The position numbers were made by a program, and so were the translations under genes. Below are positions 37,401 through 64,000 of a stretch of 64,000 nucleotides of DNA, piece after piece (within the stretch, counting starts at the first letter, position 1; each line of letters begins with the position of its first letter). The stretch spans positions 197,091 to 261,090 of the forward strand of contig NC_088651.1 in NCBI RefSeq assembly GCF_964019385.1, given 5' to 3'. The notes under the pieces were generated by a model. That model made no database searches. It was not told where the DNA came from and was given only the letters and a program-made list of their open reading frames with translations. Source of the DNA: Sycon ciliatum (Eukaryota; Porifera; Calcarea; Leucosolenida; Sycettidae).

Positions 37401-38081
37401 CACACGCCGAAGCAGACAACTAGCCCGGTGAATCACCGTGAACACAGCAGCATGCAGGCATACCGTTCACGTAGCACACACACACAGACAAAATCAGAAG
37501 CAAACGAAACGCATGGCCACTCACGAGTTGATCGACGAGAAGCAGAATGGTCTTGAGCGAGAAGCTGCGAGCGCAGAAATTGAAAAGGTCTTCCAAACTC
37601 GGACCTAGTAGCTCCATTACCATCACATTGTAGTCTCCTTCTGTACCAAGCCATTTCAGCGTCGGAATTCCGACTGGCAAACGACAACACAATGAAACGC
37701 CACAGCATATTTCAATGTTAAAAAGTCCATGAACAATTTCTGAATTTCACATTAGAGTTCACATTTAGGGTTTTGGAGTTTTCAAAGCCAGATTGCAAAC
37801 AACAATCATTCCACTCACCTCCACCTTGGAGCATTCGATAAAACTTTCCCTCGATGTATAGCTGCGGGTGGTCTGTGTGGCATACTTCTAGCTTTATTGC
37901 CACTTCTTCACCAGTTAGAACATTTGTACCTATTCCATCCACACAAAACAGGAATGGTGTTAGTCACCAGGACGTGGACAAAGCCCAAATCTGACAGCTC
38001 CGTACCGAGATATATATCACCGAACGATCCACTGCCAATCTTCCTGCCAAGCCTAAACTTTCCTCCGACCCGTAGGTCCAT
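31725..38081 (-). CDS. CSNK1A1: Casein kinase 1 alpha-like protein kinase, 8 exons, 337 aa
   Basis: Complete CK1-alpha-type Ser/Thr kinase. In animals this enzyme primes beta-catenin and other targets for degradation and acts in the cytoplasm and nucleus. Exons: 38081-38006, 37929-37819, 37673-37525, 35882-35654, 35378-35208, 34206-34064, 32860-32764, 31762-31725; total 1014 bp, every phase agreeing and ending TAA. Motifs: glycine loop [15 protein letters not shown] lysine K38, HRDIKPDN with D128, DFG at 149-151, [36 protein letters not shown] and [14 protein letters not shown], the last two being close to CK1-alpha. The C-terminal tail is charged and probably helical ([20 protein letters not shown]), ending [12 protein letters not shown], unlike the vertebrate tail. 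It lies divergent from FDXR and upstream of a second CK1 gene with the same intron phases. The symbol is by family resemblance. Confidence 0.93.
31861..32083. repeat. (GA)n microsatellite
   Basis: About 220 bp of GA with GATA, GAGT and GAGG interruptions, in the last intron of the 31725-38081 kinase gene. Confidence 0.95.
32114..32252. repeat. Dispersed repeat, copy 1
   Basis: TAGTGTATAGTGTTTGTCGC, CATTGTCTCTCT, ATGCGCATGCTCGT and CAATGGACTCCTGC also occur in this order at 44892-45027. An AATAAAA word lies in the middle of this copy. It looks like a fragment of a retroelement, class unknown. Confidence 0.7.
32410..32480 (-). repeat. Dispersed repeat GGTGGTGGCGTTCCTAC, copy 1
   Basis: On the minus strand, GGTGGTGGCGTTCCTACTGA then GAAAACTCAGTCC. 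Copies with the same core are at 40400-40460 (minus) and 48985-49062 (plus). Confidence 0.65.
33925..34040. repeat. (GA)n/(TG)n microsatellite
   Basis: GAGAGA tract with a short TGTGTG block, next to the donor of exon 6 of the CK1-alpha-like gene. The 32965-33900 stretch before it holds TTATTATT runs and two inverted AATATCGATAC-like words but nothing I can name. Confidence 0.9.
34876..35012. mobile_element. Small MITE with CTGGCCAGAGAAATCCAAC ends
   Basis: The ends CTGGCCAGAGAAATCCAAC and GTTGGATTTCTCTGGCCAG are exact inverse copies 137 bp apart. No ORF. Confidence 0.8.
35034..35185. mobile_element. Family F MITE, copy 1
   Basis: The left arm ATAGGGCTTTTGAAAGTGATG then ACGTCAGAAGTCAAAATCT pairs with AGATTTTGACTTCTGACGCC then ATCACTTTGAAC. 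The core has AACGACCTTTGGATCCA. A larger copy is at 50115-50443. Confidence 0.8.
36080..36275. mobile_element. Family A MITE, diverged copy
   Basis: The ends are TACTGTAGTG and GATTTACAGTA, with TTTCGGCC, GGCCCAAAACGCCGAAATT and GCCGAAATTTTGCAG inside. Confidence 0.65.
36286..36463. mobile_element. MITE with CTGTAAAAGCCAT ends
   Basis: CTGTAAAAGCCAT and ATGGCTTTTACAG are exact inverse ends. The interior repeats ATAACGATTTCT and CGTTAACTCGTTAGAG words. Confidence 0.75.
36523..36822. mobile_element. TACCG-ended MITE with AAGACCATGGTCTTA palindromes
   Basis: The left end TACCGAAATCTCACGCATTT pairs with the right end ATGTGCGCGATTACGGTA. Two perfect palindromes ATAAGACCATGGTCTTAT lie at about 36720-36738 and 36790-36808. 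Same style as 6-319 and 25623-26156. Confidence 0.75.
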
Positions 38082-38778
38082 CCTTCAGCCTCAGCGCAGT
38101 TACTTATTTTTAGTCGAAAAGCAGATGAATTTGATTTATCGGTGCAACACCAAATTACCAGGAGAACATCCAAGCGGCAGGAAGCTAATGGCTTGGCTAC
38201 CCGCTGATCCACAGCCAGAAAACATCGACAGACAATACCAGGGCATACGTGCTAAAAAACAAGAACAACCTAAAGTCCTTGGACCGGCTACTTTGCTTCA
38301 AGCTCTTCCACAAACGCCGTTGTTGATGTTTTCCATTCCTGCACACAGTCTTTTACCATGCCATGCTCGACCGAAAGGAAAGAAGCTGCATCATTCTCAA
38401 ACTCAAAGCATGAAAACCCAAGTGCAAAAAATTCAGTCCGAGCTGAAAAATTTGAAATAATTTGAAAAGGGCATGCGGTTTTACCTCGATTTCCTCCTTG
38501 TTCTTGAGGGTTTGGGGTGGTTTCCTCGGTGTCCTAAGGTTTATGACAAGTTTTAGACAGGTTTCTCGAGGGGCTTTAGTTTTAGTGATGCAATGAACAA
38601 TACAAGATGAATCATGCCCAAGTCTGCATGCATGGTCTGTCGACTGTCGACTGTCGTACATCGTAGTCTCGAACTAAAATTTTGAAAGCAAAACTACGAA
38701 AAAACTGACAAAGGATTGGAACGGAACGCGGCCGGGATTTGTTGGGCCTGTTTTCAGTATTCATGAAAGTTTTTCTCA
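38082..38778. promoter_or_regulatory. Divergent promoter interval, CK1-alpha-like gene and FDXR
   Basis: About 700 bp separate the kinase ATG (38081, minus) from the first FDXR ATG (38779, plus). No transposon end is visible in it, in contrast to the introns on both sides, which suits a kept regulatory interval. No TATA box in a clear position. Confidence 0.45.
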
Positions 38779-59247
<20,469 letters not shown>

Positions 59248-59516
59248 GTAGGGTCACTTGTACGCAGGTCAGCATTCTCTCCTGCTCTTGTAGTAGTTAA
59301 GCACTCTCGTGTGGGGTAGTGCCTTTGCTGTTTGCGTTATGCAGAGCTCACTGACTTGTCAGTTTGAGCACTTTCGCAAGGTACGTTCGGGCCTGGTGTA
59401 AGTCTGGCTTTGGAAAATTTATTTTTCATTTCTATCAGGTTCGGCCTAATTTTGTCTGTGCTGCGCTGACGAGTCCACAAAGGACGAAACAGCATGCTGT
59501 CTGGAGATGGAGCAGG

Positions 59517-59870
59517 TCAGAATGAATGTTGATGTATGGTCTATCTCCATCGCCAAACATGTGTTCTGTGACTACCCCATGGGCCAGAGACAGCTGGTCT
59601 TTCAACACAGGTGGTCTTTGATTCTTTGTATACAGGTCTGAATGTGTATTGGTGTACATGTATGATCTGAGAACACTGGTCCCTATAGACAGGTGGCCTC
59701 TCTATACAGGTCTGAATGTGTGTTCATATACATGTATGGTCTGAGATCACTGGTCTCTAAAGACAGGTGATCACTGGATGCAGGTCTGAATGTGTATCGA
59801 TGTGTGGTCTTGGGTCTATAGTTTCAGAACACTGTTCTCTGAAGACAGGTGATCACTGGATGCAGGCTGT
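59517..59870. repeat. Degenerate ~80-bp tandem repeat
   Basis: CAGGTCTGAATGTGTRTTGRTG then ACATGTATGRTCTGAGA and ACTGGTCYCTAWAGACAGGT repeat about four times. The rest of 59300-60470 has an inverted copy of the 26943 repeat and no gene I can support. Confidence 0.75.
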
Positions 59871-60469
59871 GCCCTAGTCATAATAAACCAAGTGAAGTTT
59901 GCACATCTGCGTTACCACTGGCTGTATGTTGAGAAACACAACCAGCTTGGGAAGTTTCGTTTGTGCCAGGCCCTGACCATGCCTGACTATACATGTGCCA
60001 GTTATAACAAACAATATACCGTTCAGCGGCTTTCACTCATCTAAGAGCTTGTTGATTGCTGTCCGAAGCCAAATCAGAATTCAAAAACAGAATGAATCCT
60101 AGGAAAATTCAAAGAAAACCAGGGAATACCAATAAACTCAATAGGAAATTTCGAACTTTGAAAACTTCAATAGAAAACGCATGAAATCAAACTTTGTAAA
60201 AAGTGAACTTGCGACCAGTAGGTGAATCCAAAAGAAAAAAAAGATCAAGAAAAGTATCCAAGATGTCCGTGTTTCTGGACGATTTTTTAGTGAAGTTCAA
60301 TTCTATGGAAATTTGAGTATTTCGTAGAAATCAAGAATCAGAGGGAGAAACCCTTGAATGCCCATACCATAATGAACCATGGGTGGTTCACTGTCTGTTG
60401 GGTTGAAATTTCTCAACCCAATGCAAACTAGGACAGTGGAAATGGGAGCAAATGTGCATACGGGCACCT

Positions 60470-60760
<291 letters not shown>

Positions 60761-60838
60761 CCAAAGACAGACAGATGGGGTGAGCGATCAATCAACGGAC
60801 AGATCGATGCTGTGAGAAGCTATTTCTACCGCCGATGC

Positions 60839-61440
60839 CTAGACATTAGTTGAGCGGCTCATTCTACTATAGGACTGCGTGATTCCCATCATCTTACCAC
60901 CATCATCTTTATCTACAGCCGACGGCGCATTCTCCTTGGTACTAGCGACTGTACGGAGGACGTTAGTGTGCGGCCTGACATTCGGCCCATAGCCTGTTGC
61001 TGTTGCTCTTGTGCTAGTAATCATGGTGTGTGACCCAGGACAATCAGGATTGGCCGTGACAACAGGGTTGCGTTGCGATAACGGTCCCCTCGCTGTTGCT
61101 GCTGCTGCTGCTGCAGCTTGCGTATTCTCTGTGGGAAGCAACTCGGAAAGAGTTGGACTGTGAGCCATGGCAGCTGTATCAGCCATGTGACGGGTCTCAG
61201 CTCTAGGAATTCTTTCACTCTCTGGAGGAGGGCAGGGTAGAGTGTGACTGTCAGCCATGTTAGCAGCAGTGTTGTGACTGGCCCCTGTTCTAGGAGTTCT
61301 CTCGCTCTCGTCCACCACGCTGTGGTCACTACCGGCGGCGGCGGTGGTGGTGTGGAGTTGCACGCTGAACACTCGTGCGGACGCTGCCACAAAGTGCCCA
61401 GTACTGCGAGTATTCGTATAGTTGCTGCCGCCGCTGTTGA

Positions 61441-61473
<33 letters not shown>

Positions 61474-64000
61474 TGCCGCTGATGTTCTGTGTGGCGCTTG
61501 CCGTAGCGGGATAGCCAGCCGTTGCCGCTGCGACGTCTCCGTCCGTATTCGGCCAATCACGTTCGGTCGCCACGGTGGTGAAGGGTTCTCCAGTGGCTGT
61601 AGCGTGACTGCTACTACAGCTGCTGGCGTCGTCGCTGCCATTGTTAGCGAGGTACTTGGCGTAGCGGTAGCGCGGTATACGGCGCCAGTGGGGTAGGCCC
61701 GGTGTGTTAGCCGGCAGGAGACTGGTTTTCGGAGTAACCTGGAATGGACGCCGAGCGATCTTGCGGGCCGATTCTGAGCTGTGGTGGTGCGACTGCGGCT
61801 GCTGCTGTCCTGTGTGTTCACGTGCGTTGGTGGTTTGCTCTGGTCCGCTGGTGGTGGCGGTGTTGTTGTTGTTGTTGTTGTTGTTGTGGGGTGTATCGTT
61901 GCTGGTGGTGATAGGGCTGGTTTGGGTGGTGGTCGTGCTCTCCGCTGTCGACTGGACCGATGTTCCGGCAACTGCCTGCTTTGACGCGATGGCGAGTGGC
62001 TTGCTGGTAGGTACAGCGCTGTTGCTGTTGCTGGTGGTGGTGATGGTGCTGCTGGTGGTGTTGCTGTTGCTGTTGCTGTTGGTTGTGGTGCTGCTGCTGG
62101 CGATGGTAGTGATGGTGGTGTTGCTGGTACCAGTAATGTCAGTAGGATGGTGCATGTGGTCTGTTGTTACACATGGCTCCAGTTGCTCCGCTTGCCAGGG
62201 AGTGCTGTTGGTGGTTGTGCTGATACCAGTGTCCGTGTCAGCAGGATGGTGCACGTGGTGTGTTGTTACACAGGGCTCCAGTCGCTGCGCTTGCCAGGGA
62301 GTGCTACAAGTGTCGCCGCATGGTGGTGGTACGATAGCGTTTGCACTGTGTCGTGTCGACTCCTGACTCTGCCGACGACGAAGACAACCACCTTGCATGG
62401 TAGGCTCTGCCACTGCTTCTGCTGCTGAACCTTCATCATTGCTGTTGTTTTGTGTCATGACGTCGGTGTTATGTAGCGGCGCGGGCCCACCATTGGAAGC
62501 AGACAGCGCACTCTGTGACGGATCACTTGTCACTGGTGTGCTCTCTGAGCGGTTAGCAGTCACCACTGGACTGGGCTGGCGGCGAATAGGGTGTGCAAGG
62601 TCAATACTGTCCCCACTGGAAGCATGTATTAGTAATGGGTTTTCCTGAGTTTTCCGGAGCACAACTTTGCTACCAGTCCTGGTGACGATAGCAGCTGATC
62701 CAATAGCTACCCTGGCTGAGCTGCTCTTGTCCAGTGTATGCGCTAATTCCGTAGCTACCCCGGTTGAACTCATTTTGTCCGTTGCATGGCTCGGTCCACC
62801 GTGATCACTGCTGGAAACATTCATCGTATTGCTATGGTGCTGGCTTGTTATGGGTGTATGAGCCGATCCAGTAGCTATTCCATTATTGGAAGCAGAGAGC
62901 GCACTCTGTGACGGTTCACTTGTTGCTGGTATTGCTGGTGTGCTCTCTGAGTGGTTAGCAGTCACGACTGAACTGGGTTGGCGGCGAATAGGGTGCGCAA
63001 GGTCAATACTGTCCCCACTGGAAGCATGTATTAATAATGGGTTTTCCTGAGTTTTCCGGAGCACAACTTTTCTACCAGTCCTGGTGGCAATAGCAGCCGA
63101 TCCGGTAGTTACCCCGGCTGAGCTGCTCCTGTCCAGTGTATGCGCTGATCTGGTAGCTACCTCGGCTGAGCTTCTGGTGTCTAGTGCATGGTCTGATCCA
63201 CCATGACCACTGCTGGACACATTCATAGTGTTGCTATGATGTCGGTGTGTTATGGGTGTATGAGCCGATCCAGTAGCTATCCCGGCTGACCTGCCCTTGT
63301 CCGTTGTATACGCTGATCCGGTAGCTATCCCGGTTGAACTCCTTGTGTCCGTTGTATATTCCGGTTCACCGAGATCACCGCTGGACACTCCCATTGCGTT
63401 GATATGATGTTGGCTTGTTATGGGTGTATGAGCCGATCCAGTAGCTATTCCATTATTGGAAGCAGACAGCGCACTCTGTGGCGGATCACTTATCACTGGT
63501 GTGCTCTCTGAGCGGTTAGCAGTCACCACTGGACTGGGCTGGCGGCGAATAGGGTGCGCAAGGTCAATACTGTCCCCACTGGAAGCATGTATTAATAATG
63601 GGTTTTCCTGAGTTTTCCGGAGCACAACTTTTCTTCCAGTCCTGGTGGCAATAGCAGCCGATCCAATAGCTACCCTGGCTGAGCTGCTCTTGTCCAGTGT
63701 ATGCGCTGATCCGGTAGCTACCTCGGCTGAGCTTCTGGTGTCCAGTGTATGCGGTGATCCAGTAGCTACCCCGGCTGCACTCATTGTGTATGTTGTACGG
63801 TCTAATCCACGGAGACCACTGCTGGACACTCCCATTGCGTTGCTATGGCGTTGGCTTGTTATGGATGTATGAGCCGATCCAGTAGCTATTCCGGCTGAAC
63901 TCATTGTGTGTGTTGTATGATCTGTGGCATCTGTGCTACTGCAAAGCTGGTTTTGACCCGGGCTACAGCTGGCAAGGTCGCGTGTTGCGAGACGTTCGGA
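60839..64000 (-). CDS. Long repeat-rich Ser/Thr/Asn open frame, partial at the right edge
   Basis: An uninterrupted minus-strand frame of more than 1050 codons ending TAG at 60839-60841. I read it past the ATG at 63904 to the edge (ERLATRDLASC, then STDATDHTTHT) with no stop, so the true start is beyond 64000. The N-terminal two-fifths is built of short repeats (AGIATGSAHT, SSAEVATGSAHTLD) and three copies of a longer module, TGRKVVLRKTQENPLLIHAS plus DSIDLAHPIRRQPS, near 63650-63540, 63080-62990 and 62670-62575. The middle is Thr/Asn/Ser low complexity; then comes a compact basic block (ARKIARRPFQVTPKTSLLPA, HWRRIPRYRYAKYLANN). The end has a KENAP motif and basic residues. No signal peptide or membrane span. 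I do not recognise a family; a disordered nuclear or scaffold protein is a guess. It lies antisense to FDXR's expected 3' end. Confidence 0.6.

Noticed and set aside
37897-38460. 187-codon plus-strand frame
   Set aside because: It overlaps exons 1 and 2 of the CK1-alpha-like gene in antisense. It has no domain and no splice support.

Overview
This is a window of animal (metazoan) nuclear DNA. It has spliced genes with GT-AG introns from about 150 bp to 5.8 kb, mitochondrial-targeted proteins, tRNA-derived SINEs, LINE/retroelement fragments, many short inverted-repeat DNA transposons and long (TG/CA)n tracts. There are no bacterial operons, CRISPR arrays or phage genes. The retroelement C-terminal domains (SWLT...FRD...RYGW...RHNELRD) resemble those I associate with sponge and cnidarian genomes. 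A marine invertebrate, possibly a sponge, is my best guess, held weakly.

Five protein-coding genes have spliced or open models that I could check by reading frame and intron phase, plus one open repeat-rich ORF at the right edge. (1) 456-6693, minus: an unrecognised basic, Ser/Pro-rich protein that continues past the left edge. (2) 7004-7621, plus: a single-exon 205-residue protein with a mitochondrial presequence and one membrane segment, divergent from gene 1. (3) 12535-25406, minus: a complete 7-exon casein kinase 1 (329 aa). (4) 31725-38081, minus: a complete 8-exon CK1-alpha-like kinase (337 aa) whose intron phases match those of gene 3 through the whole kinase domain, so the two are an old tandem duplication. 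(5) 38779-59247, plus: 13 exons of mitochondrial NADPH:adrenodoxin reductase (FDXR), divergent from the CK1-alpha gene; its last exon(s) are not visible here. (6) 60839-64000, minus: a long open frame with internal repeats, open at the right edge.

Most of the remaining DNA is transposon-derived. At least ten families of short elements with no transposase fill the introns and intergenic DNA. Many share TACCGTA...TACGGTA ends and insert at TA. Several insertions are nested and leave an exactly readable empty site: in a minisatellite at 18707-19005, in another element at 5014-5316 and 41094-41498, an hAT-type element with an 8-bp duplication at 22584-23632, one with a 5-bp duplication at 28520-28910, and an hAT-type element at 51190-52031 that itself holds an element flanked by TAA. 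Tandem arrays have also grown inside transposons, the clearest being a 53-bp array inside a short inverted-repeat element at 57228-58384. Retroelement remnants occur at 17062-17691 and 53405-55730.

The two kinases are the only clear functional pair. FDXR and the 7004-7621 product are both predicted mitochondrial, but nothing in the sequence ties them together beyond proximity. The most unusual material is the nested TA-inserting element community and the repeat-built open frame at the right edge.
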